Below, piece by piece: positions 1-10,280 of a stretch of 23,264 nt of DNA. The stretch comes from Choristocarpus tenellus KU-1152. Taxonomy: Eukaryota > Phaeophyceae. The notes under the pieces were generated by a model. That model had not been told where the DNA came from and ran no database searches. It worked only from the letters and a program-made list of their open reading frames with translations. A program made the translations under genes and the position numbers. The stretch is taken from positions 1 through 23,264 of the forward strand of contig CAXNAD020000256.1 in NCBI GenBank assembly GCA_964200185.2, written 5' to 3'. The number at the start of each line of letters is the position of its first letter. Position 1 is the stretch's first letter.

Positions 1-480
1 CCAGTTCTTCCATATCTACCAACATACGCAGTGTGGCAATATTCTGTTTTGGTGTCCTGAAAAAATATGTGTCTACAAAAAAAAATCACCTCGGATTGTG
101 CGTAATTTAGCCGATATGCAATTACTAAGACCCTATGACGAACATTCTTACAGACGTTACCCTGTAGGAAAAAGAAAAAATAGGAGAAACATTACTTCTA
201 CTTGCTTGTACTTCATTATTGAATCTAAAAATGGAAAATGGAGGGGTATTACTACCATTATCACATTAGTCCAAAGGATGCAAGACACAGTGCTTGAGAA
301 GGCATCAAGGAAGGTAAAATAAAAGTCAGGGGGTGAAAGAAGAGATAACAAAAAAGAAAAGAAAAAAATTTATATATATAACAAAAAGAAGAGAACCAAT
401 AGGTGGAAAAATAGTAGCATAAAAATAATGGAAGGGAGAGAAAAAACAACCAACTGGAGAATACATGGAGAAGGTAGAAT
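1..480. other. no gene seen; A-rich spacer beyond the LINE end
   Basis: No exon or RNA gene can be supported here. The stretch from about 340 to 470 is purine/A-rich on the plus strand and contains a small TTATATATATAA palindrome near 370. It lies just past the 3' side of the minus-strand LINE remnant. A minus-strand LINE would leave a poly-T tail on this strand, and none is obvious. The short open frames here look like chance. Confidence 0.5.
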
Positions 481-942
481 TCAATTGACAGTGATGGTGT
501 TGTTGGAGATTTCGGTAACCTCACCTGCTGCTTTAGCATGATGTACATTAGCTATCATGGCTTCCTTGGCATGCCACTCTGTCGTGAAGGTCATCATTCC
601 GGCAGCCACATGCTTATAGCACGTCTGCTAGTAGGAGGCCCTACTGCCCAAACTGTCAATCATAATCCCAAAACTTCTCAAGGTGGTCTCGGATTCACAT
701 CTACCATATTCTCTCCTGCCCATCTTGCTTATGCCCCCCTGCTGCAATCTCCTCAATCGCCAACCCCTTAGGAAGTCATTCATCCCCCACGTTTGCAACT
801 AACCCAGCAAAGAGGATCCTTCTCTTGCATACTGTTGCCTAAGTAATCGTGCACCCAACCTTCACAATACAATATAGGTACATTCCTGAGTACAGGAATC
901 CAATACAATAGAGGAAGATTCTATGATGATGAGAGTGAAGTT

Positions 943-1409
943 TCAAGTAATAGACTTGGTGGAGTGGAGTGTCCATGATATAAAACTAGATGACAGAACT
1001 TCAAGCACCTCAGCCTTGAACATTCCAATCCCATGCTCAAGTGATACAGCTGAGGTCTTGTCATGTAGCATCTGGTCGAATTCACAAAAACAACCCCAAG
1101 CTTTCTGGATCCCCCAGCTCATCTCAACAGTGATCTTGACTTTGTTACTCATGGTGCCCCTAAGGTAAACAAAATGTCAGTCTGCTTATAAGTCTCATCC
1201 AGTGCCTGGATATGTACAGTATCTGCAGCTTGACTAGGTGGCAGAAGACACATCCTCTCCATCTTCAATGCTGACATAGTCAAACTGAATGATCTGGCCA
1301 CCTTCACAATCACCATCACCATCCTAACCAAACCTCCCTGGGTCTTGGAGAGAATGCCTATATCATTAGTACAAAGCACACCCCACAAGAGTCGCTCGAC
1401 TTGTCCCAA
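943..1409 (-). pseudogene. LINE reverse transcriptase fragment, palm and thumb
   Basis: Two neighbouring minus-strand frames (1149-1409 and 943-1152) continue the same LINE polyprotein with a frame change near 1150. The first holds the palm segment WGVLCTNDIGILSKTQGGL, which aligns with the usual LYADDxGIVSxSxxGL. The catalytic YADD has become CTND at 1362-1373, so the first catalytic Asp is Asn. A block with LTMSALKMERM (usual form LTVSxKKTExM) and an ending YKQTDILFTLG follow. The second frame has the later MFKAEVLEVL...SWTL block. These are known family features. The decay shows that this copy cannot retrotranspose by itself. Confidence 0.85.
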
Positions 1410-1797
1410 TCCCTAGTGCTCCTCCTCTCCTGATCTTTTTAGCTATGGCCACTCTCTTGGTGAAATCAAAACCCTCAGAGATGGCTGGGTCAGAAGTAAC
1501 TTCTTATCTGCTACACTTAAAACAACAAAGAAGAAGATATTGAGATGGTGGGAGAAACACCACACCCCCACCGAAGGCCTGTCGAACCTTAAACCAGACG
1601 GTACATTGCTATCTTCCATGCCCTTATTCCATCATGAAAAGGATGACAGAGATGGTCGTCGCAGGTACATTATGTAGGTCCATAAATCGCATGAATAGGG
1701 GTACATGGTTTCCTTACCAACCTCTTGGTGGGCACGCTCAGCATACATGCTGTTTGCTGTAGAGCGTCAAGGCCCGAAACCACACTACTGTTCCTCA

Positions 1798-2115
1798 TTA
1801 AACCTGTTCCCACGTTCTCCGGTCTCCCAGGTGCCGTGCAATAACTGCAAGAAGTTCTTCGTCAGCATCCGTCATCAATGAGATTCCCCTACAGTTGCCA
1901 CCGCCAGTCCGGTCCTTCTTCTTGTGAAGCACGTTGATGACCTCGTCCTTCGAGGCCCTGAGACACAACTTCCTGGTCCCACAAAGCCAACAAAATCTTA
2001 TGATACCCACGTCCTCCTGTACGCCAAGTTTTAGCAGCCCAACTTCAAGATTATTCGAGCTCATAGGCTTCCCATTTCCCATTGCCCGAAGTGCCTTAGC
2101 CATGTCGATTGCCAT
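1798..2115 (-). pseudogene. LINE reverse transcriptase fragment, N-terminal fingers
   Basis: This is the longest intact piece of the LINE remnant, about 105 codons. It carries the conserved opening of non-LTR reverse transcriptases: a helix around KALRAMGNGK, then LLKLG, then a block ending KKDRTGGGNCRGISL. In active relatives these positions read close to NGKAPG and NYRGISL, so P/G and Y positions have changed here. An in-frame stop lies a few codons upstream of the first Met (near 2150), and the frame is interrupted again downstream. It is a gene fragment, not an expressed protein. The family call rests on the order and spacing of motifs and is firm. Confidence 0.85.
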
Positions 2116-2550
2116 TGGTCCAATGGCGAGATCTACGCATTGGAGGCATTAGTTGAGGACTTCAGTACTACACAGATTGAGATTAACCGACCTAGTGCTG
2201 AGATTCACATTGAATTATTTCCTCCATCCTTCCACGATGGACACTTGTTCCCTGAGTAACTGGTCAGACTATTTACGGATACGGTGAGAGGCACTTTGTC
2301 TAATTCTCCCTGCCGTCAACACTTCCAGGTGCGGGTGGTATACACCTAGGTTCCTATCTTCCTGGTTTAGGTGCCAAGAAATAACTAAGAGACAGACGCC
2401 CTTACCCATTTGAGCTGTTTGCAAGAAGTCTTCAGCGCCTTGTCAGTGCTATTTTGGAGTTCTGTGAGCAATTATTTCCATGTCCTCTTCATTCGTTGGT
2501 ATGTTTCCCTTGACCTTAGTTCATTGGAGGAATTTGATTGATTACCATAT

Positions 2551-2564
2551 CGCGCAAATGCGCG
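2551..2564. repeat. small perfect hairpin
   Basis: CGCGCA and TGCGCG are separated by AA, giving a 6-bp GC-only stem. It sits in otherwise mixed sequence upstream of an AT-rich stretch. No function is assigned. Confidence 0.5.
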
Positions 2565-3011
2565 CTGCGAGAGAGATTGTGGAGGCGCGAGGAGTGTCCA
2601 TTCATAAAGATTCAAAAATATTTGAGAAGATTGAAACTATCAACTCAATTTAACTCTCACATCGCATAGTAAGTAACACTTATTAAATGTATCTGAGATA
2701 TGTGTTTGAATCACATCAGAAATATCAAAAAATAGAAACCACAAATGAAACCCTCCGCTCAAATAACTATAGATTGAGCGAGGTGTTGTTATGATGGTGT
2801 CCCTTGAGGAAAAGCTCTAAAATGCAGCTGAGGAAAATCGAACAAAGAAAGGTGTGAATCCTTGGGCATGGGGGGGAAAGGGGTGTGTTTAGAAAGGCAC
2901 GTACGTGGTCACAAGGAAGTGATCGAGTGTGTTTTGGTGAGGTGAAACAGTTGGTTGCGTACGACGTTCCTCACTTTGAACTCAGTGCTCGGAGCAGACC
3001 AGGCTCCAGTT

Positions 3012-3029
3012 ACTGGGGATAGCCCCAGT
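3012..3029. repeat. small perfect hairpin
   Basis: ACTGGGG pairs with CCCCAGT across a 4-base loop (ATAG). It lies about 540 bases upstream of the candidate first exon at 3573. It could be a DNA or RNA structure; nothing further can be said. Confidence 0.5.
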
Positions 3030-3572
3030 GCTGTAGGTACATAAGCAACTGCACCGCTCAGTCAAATCCTCGACATTGGAGACTGGAGTAAAAGGACGGT
3101 CAACCTAAACGGATTCGAGTGGGTAAATCGGTCAGTGGGTGGGATGCTGATGGTGTTGGTCTTGCGGACTGGCGCCTGCGCCTCCCTGGCACCAAAATCA
3201 ATTATCTGTACTCTATATCAAATGATATTGATCCCTATTCTTCCCTCTCTTCCCCTATACCAGCCCGCCTCAGTTGCGTTCGTTTGAACAACACGTTAGC
3301 TTTGTTGACAACCAACGAGGCTGTTATGTATAGAGATGGTGCACCTACGATCACTTAAACCGGTCCTTCGCGATCTTCAACCTTCAAGGAAGAGTACTGC
3401 GATCTTTCTTCTATTTATCTATGTACGGGGTTGCGTACTCTCTGTCTACACTGGTACACGTACAGCTAAAATAGATTCTGGATTGCGTTTCAAGGCCGTA
3501 GTCTCGACATCCTACTTAACGTCCCGTCGATTATTCTCCTCTCTCCTTCCTTCCCACTCGTTGTAAATAAGA

Positions 3573-3671
3573 ATGGATGAGAAGAGGAAGCGCGAGCGTT
3601 TGAGGCGGGGAAACGAGGCAGCTAAGATCTTCCGCGAAGAGAGGGAGCTGCGACTGAAGCAGGAGGAGGAG
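3573..3671 (+). CDS. candidate first coding exon, charged helix (33 codons)
   Basis: An ATG at 3573 opens 33 codons that begin MDEKRKRERLRRG and end LRLKQEEE. They are almost entirely Lys, Arg and Glu with spaced Leu/Phe/Ile, as in a charged single helix or coiled coil. The frame ends exactly at a GT (GAG|GTCCGT) at 3672, so a phase-0 donor is likely. The composition is far more protein-like than surrounding frames. No stop is reached before the donor. It may be the start of a separate gene, or a distant 5' exon of the coiled-coil gene at 14782, whose first recognised exon is also phase 0. The latter would need an intron of about 11 kb filled with transposons. The product is not recognised. 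Confidence 0.5.
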
Positions 3672-3895
3672 GTCCGTTGCTCTCACTTTTGTTACTGCCG
3701 AACATGCACACGATACCATCACCCATATCTCCCTTAGCCCTTTCTACTTAGTCAACACTCACGCATGGCTATATTCGAGACCAGGGTTGTAACATCCTTC
3801 GTTCGAAAATGACGCGCTCGTCTCACCTCATCGTGTATGTCGACCAAAAGGAAAAGAGTGGAAGGGCTCAACGCATCAAGAGTCTTTCCCTTCAG

Positions 3896-3976
3896 ATTCG
3901 AGGCAATGTGGGGTTGCCTACAAAAAGAAAAAATCAACAAGGAGCAAGCCCTCGCCCTCCCCTGCGAACCATAGAG
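3896..3976 (+). CDS. possible second exon (27 codons)
   Basis: A pyrimidine-rich acceptor (tctttcccttcag, AG at 3894-3895) and a consensus donor (AGAG|GTGAGA, GT at 3977) bracket 81 bases. In phase 0, which matches the donor at 3672, they stay open for 27 codons, basic and Pro-rich, near TKRKNQQGASPRPP. In the +1 phase the same bases give a more coiled-coil-like run (CLQKEKINKEQALAL) but meet a stop just before the donor. Splice signals are good; coding content is ambiguous. Confidence 0.3.
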
Positions 3977-5130
3977 GTGAGACTACAGGATCTATGTCGT
4001 GTGCTGCTCTTGCCAGTCCTTGGACAAGTGTGCTGAGGGGTTAAGCTAACCTATGTTGTCAGTCCTCACCCCACTTTGAAATAAGTTCCCATATACAAAT
4101 ATGTAGGGTACTGTGAAGGGGCCTCTCGCTGCTTGCACCCCTGAGATATCTATATTGGCACAATTCAACATATTACAACAACACGCTCTTGGGTATCGAG
4201 GGTAAATGTAGGATATAGGCCATATTTTTTCACTGAGTGGCGAAAGTAGCAATTATTTTCGGAGGGACTCTACACGAATGGAAGTAGATGCTACTCATAG
4301 GGTACCCCATGGCCCAAGGGTATCAGTGTTGTATCATCCACATGGGTATTGGAGTGATTGATATTTTCCGTATGTACAAGAGGATGATCAAAGATGATAG
4401 TTTTCATCATGTCCTGCCTCCCCCTTTGTTTGCCGTGGTTGGGTGTGTTGGTTCAGTACTGAAAAGGAAGCAACAATGAACGACCAGAAGGTGACTGGTA
4501 TGATAGGGTCTTGCTTCCCAAACAAACAACAAAATTCAGATTATTCTGTTCATGAGTTCATTTTAGACTGATCCTTATAGACCCACCTGTGATCAGGAGG
4601 CAATACAGACAGAGGAGGAAATAGGAAGATATCGTTAGTAACAGAAAATCAAGAGAAAGGGAAATTAGAAAAGTACAGAGATGTCAAGGCGCAGTCAACC
4701 CTATTATCACAAGACAAACTCCTACCAGTGACATAAAGCAAATACCAGCACCAGTGCCAGCCAGGCCCACTGACTCAAGGTGAATGCAGAGCCCAATCAG
4801 GCATTCGTCCATTGAAAGAGGGGAATAACCCAGCTCATGATAGCAATACATTACCAGTAGCAAGGAGGTGTATCTAGTCATCTCCTGGTCCTGAAAATGT
4901 GATATCAGACCCCAGAAACAATCCCAGCCTGCTTAAACACAACTTGAGTTATTGATATTGTTTTAGAAAATTCAGCTGGGTCCAGTTTAGATTAATGAGT
5001 TGTGGCCTTGGCAATATCAGGTACAGGGAGGAAAAATGAGATCACAGTGAGAATGAGGGGGTGATGGCTATAGGCGGCAAGAAGTTATTTCTTCGATAAA
5101 TTGTTTCTGCAGTAGGATGGAATTTTCCGC
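3977..5130. other. no supportable gene
   Basis: Nothing here matches a recognisable protein or RNA. One weak exon-like segment lies after an acceptor at 4593-4594: GAGGCAATACAG... reads about 13 acidic codons (EAIQTEEEIGRYR) before a stop. It is too short to rely on. Short frames at 4288-4479 and 4684-4881 show no motif. Confidence 0.35.
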
Positions 5131-5498
5131 CTTTACTGCCTCGCAACATCACCAACCCCTTTATTATATTTTACTACTACTGCTTTATCATCATACTATT
5201 ATTATTGTGATAATTATATTTGTTGTGATCATTGCTGATATTAGAAGGATAGGACAAAGACCAATTACTGTGTGTTGAACTAATATTTGATATTAGACTA
5301 ATTTATATGCTCCAGTGTGTAATTGTTGCTGTTATCACAGTTGTCATGTTGCTATACTCCAGTTGATTTTCTTGGTGTTTTTTGTATTATCATCATGTGA
5401 TAGATTCCTGTTGTTGCTTTAATCATTACAAGATATTAATATTGAATAAAGTAAAACTGTAGGTGGTTGGGGCAGATCCCAAATCCAATTAGAGATGT

Positions 5499-5512
5499 CC
5501 CCTTCGAAGGGG
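5499..5512. repeat. 14-bp perfect palindrome
   Basis: CCCCTTCGAAGGGG is self-complementary with no spacer. It stands out as a GC-rich palindrome near the left part of the AT-rich block. The cause is unknown; it could be a protein-binding site or chance. Confidence 0.5.
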
Positions 5513-6121
5513 TCATAAAATCAGAGAGTAAAGTAGGGTGGAGAGGTTGAAGGTGGAAGTTGAGGGTTGGGCGTTGTGGTTTTGAGTTACATATGGATGT
5601 TGAGTTGTACAAAGGTTAGGAACATTTCTTCTTGTAGTATTTGGCATTGTCAAGCGATTTCTTGGTTTACAAGGTTGGGTGTTCGGATTATTATTGTTAC
5701 TCATTCAATATTTTGCTTTGTATCCGTATTAGATGTTTTTTATATTCAGTAGTATGTCGCATCGTAATTTTCGCATTATTGATATTGTACTGTCTGTGAC
5801 AGATTGCTATCACAATCTATTTGCTACTACAATACTATTGGTATATTATTTTTTTGATATTTCATGTTAATAATATTTTTTCTTACATGAACTCTTTTTC
5901 TCTCTTTTATCATAGATATTGATATTATGTTTTCAAAATCTTTGAGAAGAATATCAAAGCAAGAAAGTGGCAAAGAGATTAGGAGTGCGATAGGATTGTA
6001 GTTACAAGGTATGTGTAAGGTGTGACCATGTGTGTTGGTGTATATTTTGGTTTAGTAGTGTTCAGATCTGGATGGACCCGAGAAGGGCGTTCGATTCCAT
6101 CACTGCAATGTACAATGAGCC

Positions 6122-6371
6122 AAAGTATCTTAGAGGGTACAGCCACGTCCATTTGGGGGCCAAGTTCCAAAGTTGCGATTTCGATTTAGTTTTGAATATC
6201 TTGTTTCTTGGGAAGTGTCAATATCCTTGTTCTGGACACGCTCTTTCACGACGTACACATTTTACCTACTGCACAAACATTTTGGAGTAGGAAAATGCCC
6301 AAAAAAAATCCATGAGAAGCTAAGCCCCAAACGGACAAACAGGGCAAAACTCGTACCCTCTAAGATACTTT
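6122..6371 (+). mobile_element. MITE copy 1 (250 bp, perfect 18-bp terminal repeats)
   Basis: The left end AAAGTATCTTAGAGGGTA (6122-6139) is repeated exactly, inverted, at 6354-6371. Behind the ends are imperfect subterminal inverted blocks related to CGTCCATTTGGGG and CCCCAAACGGAC. The middle carries an imperfect hairpin, CATTTTACCTACT (6258-6270) with AGTAGGAAAATG (6286-6297). There is no transposase inside. The 134-codon frame 6173-6577 runs through and past the element and is not a gene. Size, terminal repeats and lack of coding sequence make it a non-autonomous DNA transposon. No convincing target-site duplication is seen. It has the same orientation as copy 2 and the opposite one to copy 3. 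Confidence 0.9.
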
Positions 6372-6568
6372 CAGACAATAATATTGGACGAAGTGCTCCG
6401 TTGTTTATGTTTGATAATGGTCTTCGTATTTTATATTTTATACATTCTGTTTATATCTATGCATTGGTACAGGATGTTAATGTTAGGGTTAATTTCTATT
6501 TCGTTGAGAACTATTTTGGTAAGGGCATCATTTTAAAGGATATTAATGCTAGTCTATTTTATTGTTAT

Positions 6569-6614
6569 CCCTTCTGACACTTTCCAGATGTGTCAGGGGA
6601 GAAACCAATGAAAT
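6569..6614 (+). repeat. left arm of 1.1-kb inverted repeat pair, with own hairpin
   Basis: These 46 bases match the reverse complement of 7656-7701 at about 39 of 46 positions. The arm also folds on itself: CTGACAC and GTGTCAG form a 7-bp stem around a 9-base loop, followed by GGGGA. Similarity continues weakly outwards into TTTATTNTTAT. It may be one terminal repeat of a non-coding element spanning 6569-7701, or one of two separate stem-loop repeats in opposite orientation. Confidence 0.7.
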
Positions 6615-7655
6615 CTATACACATGTCAGTATAAGCCCTAAAGAAATAAAATGCCATAAATGTGAAAGACACTAGTCTATCTGTTACATCACTATCTATG
6701 TTGTACTACTGCCTTCCTGTGTCTCCAATCTACCTATACCTGCACCCTGGGGGAGGAGCTAGGGAGGCATCCCAAGAATATTCGTCTATTTCGTTTTGAG
6801 TGGTGAAGGTTTTTGGATATTTGATTGTTTTCGCCAATATGTATGTGATTCTTTTTTGCTATAAATTCTGTATTCTATATTTTCTGTGTTTTTTTATATG
6901 GCATCGTTTACCATAAATTTTCTTGTTGACACCATTTGGTGTACACAAAAACATGTAATATCTATTTGTTTGAATTTTATATATTTACTAGATTGTTTAT
7001 TCAATACTTCATTGTTAGTAATTTTTGGTCATTAATAATATCACTATATCATATTATAATTGGTATTATTTCATTTTGTTTTGTTTTATATTGTCGTCAT
7101 ATTATCAATTCTGTTCTATTCCATTATTCCTATTTTTTGAAATCTTTTGAATGATTGTAATATTTATGTACTTTATTGATATTTTGATATTTATTCTAGA
7201 TATTCTCTTATAGATGTGTTGTGGTATTATGTGTTTTTGGTGGGTTTGAATGGGGATAGGGTTAACCCCAATTATACGTACCATTGAGGTCAAACATTTA
7301 CAACTTCTCATAGATTGTTCTTGGGTCGACATGAAAAAAAGATCAGACCCGATCGGTAGCATTAAACTCTATTCGCTGAATGATCGAATATTAATTATCC
7401 TATGGATGAGAAGTCTGGGGGGTAAGAGGAATGGGTGTGTGAGGTAATGAGAAGAGAGTAAGCGAACCCAGGATTTGTTTCGATTATGGGTGGTTATGTT
7501 AGGGTGGTTGAGACAAAGAGAAGACACTTGGTTGGGCGGTTCAGTTTGTTTCAGGAAAGAAAAACCTCCTTCTGTTTCATTATTTCCATTAATGGTAAGA
7601 CTTAAGCGATTATTTCCATTTTAATCCTTCCAATTTACTATACTCAATACAATAC

Positions 7656-7701
7656 AATTCATTTGTTTTTCCCCTGACACATCTGCAAAATGTCAGAGGG
7701 C
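7656..7701 (-). repeat. right arm of 1.1-kb inverted repeat pair
   Basis: This is the inverted partner of 6569-6614. It contains CCCCTGACA and TGTCAGAGGG, which pair across a short loop, so it too is a hairpin. The inward flank (AATTCATTTGTTTTT) matches the inward flank of the left arm, which favours a true terminal repeat over two chance hairpins. The sequence between the arms is AT-rich and non-coding. Confidence 0.7.
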
Positions 7702-8339
7702 ATAATAATAAATATACTCAATACTCTATATATGTGCGTATGGTGTTTAGTTTCCCAGTTTGATCTAGACCTTATTGTGATTATATGCTGTTATTAGTAC
7801 TAAATGTTTTTATGTTGTTCATTTATTGCTATTTACTACAGGATATATATGTTATATCCTGCTACTATTGCCTATTAAATTCTTGCTGATATTATATTAT
7901 ATAATTAACATATATTTATGGATACTATAATTTAATACATATATATATATATTTACATGGTCATAATATTTGAACTGATCTTATGTATATCAGTAGTTCA
8001 CATATTGTTATGGTTGATATATATTTATGGCATTAGATATTTATTATTCTATTAATTTTAGCAAGTATGGTAACAGCATTCTTACGCTATATTGATATGT
8101 TATATATCGTTGTTATATATTGTCATTAGATTATGGTTGGAATACGCACTGGACGAACATGCCTTGAATATGTATTTTTCTGTGAATACATTTCTAATGC
8201 CTTGATATTATGACATTTTATGGATATCATAGAAATTTGATATATTATTATGGTTAGTGTATGTACTTGAAGTATGGTCCAAATGTTATGCTTGTTTTAA
8301 TTTATGTTTGTGTGTATGACTATTGTTTTATTGTACATA

Positions 8340-8414
8340 GTAGTAGTATACAACACATCAAGGCAATACTCTAGTACATATAGTATTGGCTTTGGACCAC
8401 AATAATACTACTAC
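8340..8414. repeat. nested inverted repeat
   Basis: GTAGTAGTAT (8340-8349) is perfectly complementary to ATACTACTAC (8405-8414). Inside, CAATACT (8364-8370) pairs with AGTATTG (8382-8388), giving a nested foldback. It lies at the right edge of the AT-rich block and may be a decayed foldback element. Confidence 0.5.
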
Positions 8415-8599
8415 AATAGTAACAGTGATATTATTTCATACCAGTACTTTATCAAGTATTTTATGATGCAATAAATTCATTCATCATGTTGTGAACCCGA
8501 AAGAAATAACTGTTGAAAAGCAACATAAAATTGGCTTTAAAAAATCTCAACTCGTTTAACCTGTTGGCACAAAGGGCTGAATGACATGTAGCACGTTGA

Positions 8600-10280
8600 G
8601 GTCAGAGAGTGAATGGTGAGAAGTCCTGGCAGAGGTGTGGAATATTTACTCACAATCTTCTATCTTCTCTTTTTCTGTCACCACGAGCATGATCAACAGA
8701 ACATGTGACTTGGACTTTTGAATTGCTCATGTTGTGATCAAGGAATACTAAGAATTTGTGGCTTAGCAGTTGATTGCAACGTGCAAAGATGGATTTATCA
8801 TGAGTTGGATAATATGGTACAACTCACTGACACGCAGAATTCTTGGGGTGTATACATACAAGAGAACATGGAAAACAAGCCCAATAACCAAAACAGACCC
8901 ATCTCCATCGCATACAACTTCGCATTGTACTCACAACAAAGAGAAAAAAGAGATAGCGGTTGACATAACAACGATTCTAATGATACGATGATATAATAGC
9001 TGCACAAAGAAGGAAGTAAACCCCGCCTTAACAACCGAATTTTTCGGTTGTGATTTCGATTATGATTTCGATTATTTCTCAATCATTTGAATTGACTCCA
9101 CATCAAACTAACACACTACAACCCTAACTGAATTACATTCTCAGCACGCATAAAATGCAGGGCGTGAATCGAATCGCTATCAGTTGACGAAATCGTGATT
9201 TAATCGAAATCGAAAATAGAGGAGTAAGGTCCGATGTTTAGTGTCGCCCGAATTCGGCACTTACTTTGCATCATTTTGTGATTTAGTGCGCTGTGCCCAC
9301 GTTTCGAATCAAAATCGAGTTTTGACCCGTTTCAACCTCTGGTCCTAAATGCTTCCGATTTACTACACCATGAGAAACATCAGATCCATTTATTTTCTAA
9401 ATGCACTAACATATCCAACTAAATACTAGTAATACAGACATTTTTATGAGTACTTCAAACGAAATATTGGCAACTGTAAAAGATCATTAATTGGTGTAAT
9501 TTATTTTTTCCTTTAGCTGTATCATTCTAGTCATGGTGTTTATATACATTTCCATTGACAATGCAGATATTTTCAAGGAAGAAAATGGAACATACAACAG
9601 GGCATATAACATATTGTAAAATGTTGGTTTTTACTGCTACAACTACTACTACTACTACGTAGTAATTATGTAGTAGGTACATGTTTTTTACCCATTTTTT
9701 CATTTTCTTCTAGAAGTACGCTGTATCTGTACCATGTTGCTCTGTGACGCTATTTTTACGATTGAACAGATCCGAACGAATGACCAAATTACATTTTTGG
9801 CACTGGGTGATTGGTGAACAAAAACTGGACATGTGGTGGGGTAGTTCTATGCTGCGCAAAATATGATATCTACCCTTTTCAATTTTCAGAATTTCGAAAA
9901 GTCAGAGGTGCTCCACCATTTGGATTCCTGACTACACTACAGATGTAGATTCTCAGACCTGACCTGGGACCAGGATTATGATCTTTTGACTCTAACCTAG
10001 GAGCCTGATATATTAAGTGTGTTGAGCAGAAGTGTGATACAGACTCTGGGACCTAAACCTAGTGCTACGTGTTAGATCTGGACCTGGATTGTCTGTTCTT
10101 TGACATGGTCTATATAGTAGTATCTACTATACATCTTCCAACATCTCAGGCAACCTGGGACCGTTAGGACCTATAGAGAGAGAGATCAGTAGGGGGAGCT
10201 AGTGATGACGCCTCAGATCATGACAATCCTTGGAGATGTATCACACAAATTCAGTTTTGTGCAGATTTGTAAAACATATA
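8600..10280. other. no supportable gene; small inverted and simple repeats
   Basis: No exon can be supported. The frames 8718-8963 and 8798-9082 overlap on opposite strands and show no known motif. Visible structure includes a hairpin at 9032-9050, two tandem GATTTCGATTA units at 9052-9074 with their inverse at 9201-9211, a CCGAATTCGG palindrome at 9248-9257, an ACT-trinucleotide run near 9632-9657, and TATAGTAG/CTACTATA at 10113-10131. Bases 9940-10170 contain several GGACCT/AGACCT-like words without a clear repeat unit. Confidence 0.4.
9032..9050. repeat. perfect hairpin with 8-bp stem
   Basis: CAACCGAA and TTCGGTTG flank a TTT loop. Tandem GATTTCGATTA units follow directly, and an inverted copy lies 130 bases further on, so this could be the left part of a decayed inverted-repeat element. 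Confidence 0.55.

Larger units (their letters stand above)
481..2155 (-). mobile_element. decayed non-LTR (LINE) retrotransposon, RT to C-terminus
   Basis: This is the remnant of a LINE-type element, which copies itself through an RNA intermediate with its own reverse transcriptase. Reading the minus strand from high to low coordinate, the conserved blocks come in family order. First is KALRAMGNGK followed by LLKLG (about 2050-2115). Next is VLHKKKDRTGGGNCRGISL (about 1860-1920), the typical KKGDR...NYRGISL block. A degraded middle follows (about 1580-1790, with FHDGIRAW). Then come the palm block around 1340-1385, FKAEVLEVL...WTL (about 965-1010), KRRILFAGLVANVGDE (about 785-835), and a C-terminal EWHAKEAMIA tail that ends at a stop at 481. 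Stops and frame changes separate the blocks, so it is non-functional. The first catalytic Asp of the palm box is lost (box reads CTND). The 5' part (endonuclease/ORF1) and a 3' tail were not found. The exact LINE clade is not assigned. Confidence 0.85.
2156..3572. other. no supportable gene; two perfect small hairpins
   Basis: No coding exon is supported in this 1.4-kb stretch. It may include the missing 5' part of the LINE and, at its right end, the promoter and leader of the exon at 3573. Two perfect hairpins are visible: 2551-2564 (CGCGCA, 2-base loop, TGCGCG) and 3012-3029 (ACTGGGG, 4-base loop, CCCCAGT). The segment 3215-3570 is pyrimidine-biased and has no clear TATA box. The 79- and 76-codon frames at 3119-3358 and 3336-3566 show no recognisable motif. 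Confidence 0.4.
5130..8600. other. AT-rich block without host genes
   Basis: From about 5130 to 8600 the sequence becomes conspicuously AT-rich, with many TATT/ATAT runs, compared with both flanks. The open frames (for example 6936-7154) translate into Phe/Ile/Tyr-rich noise expected from AT-rich DNA. The block contains MITE copy 1, a pair of hairpin-bearing inverted repeats (6569-6614 and 7656-7701), a CCCCTTCGAAGGGG palindrome at 5499-5512 and an AT dinucleotide run near 7936-7955. No exons can be supported. Confidence 0.5.

Noticed and set aside
6173-6577. 134-codon open frame, the longest on the plus strand
   Set aside because: It runs through MITE copy 1, across its right terminal repeat and into the 1.1-kb repeat arm. 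The translation has no motif, and the frame is not kept in the other MITE copies.
6936-7154. Frame resembling a membrane protein (Phe/Ile/Tyr-rich)
   Set aside because: Hydrophobic content follows from AT-rich sequence; no conserved motif or splice context.
8718-9082. Overlapping 81-codon plus and 94-codon minus frames
   Set aside because: No motif on either strand, the plus frame starts with TTG, and two opposite frames of this size are common by chance.
9632-9657. ACT repeat considered as a CRISPR-like or functional array
   Set aside because: It is a simple trinucleotide run without spacers.
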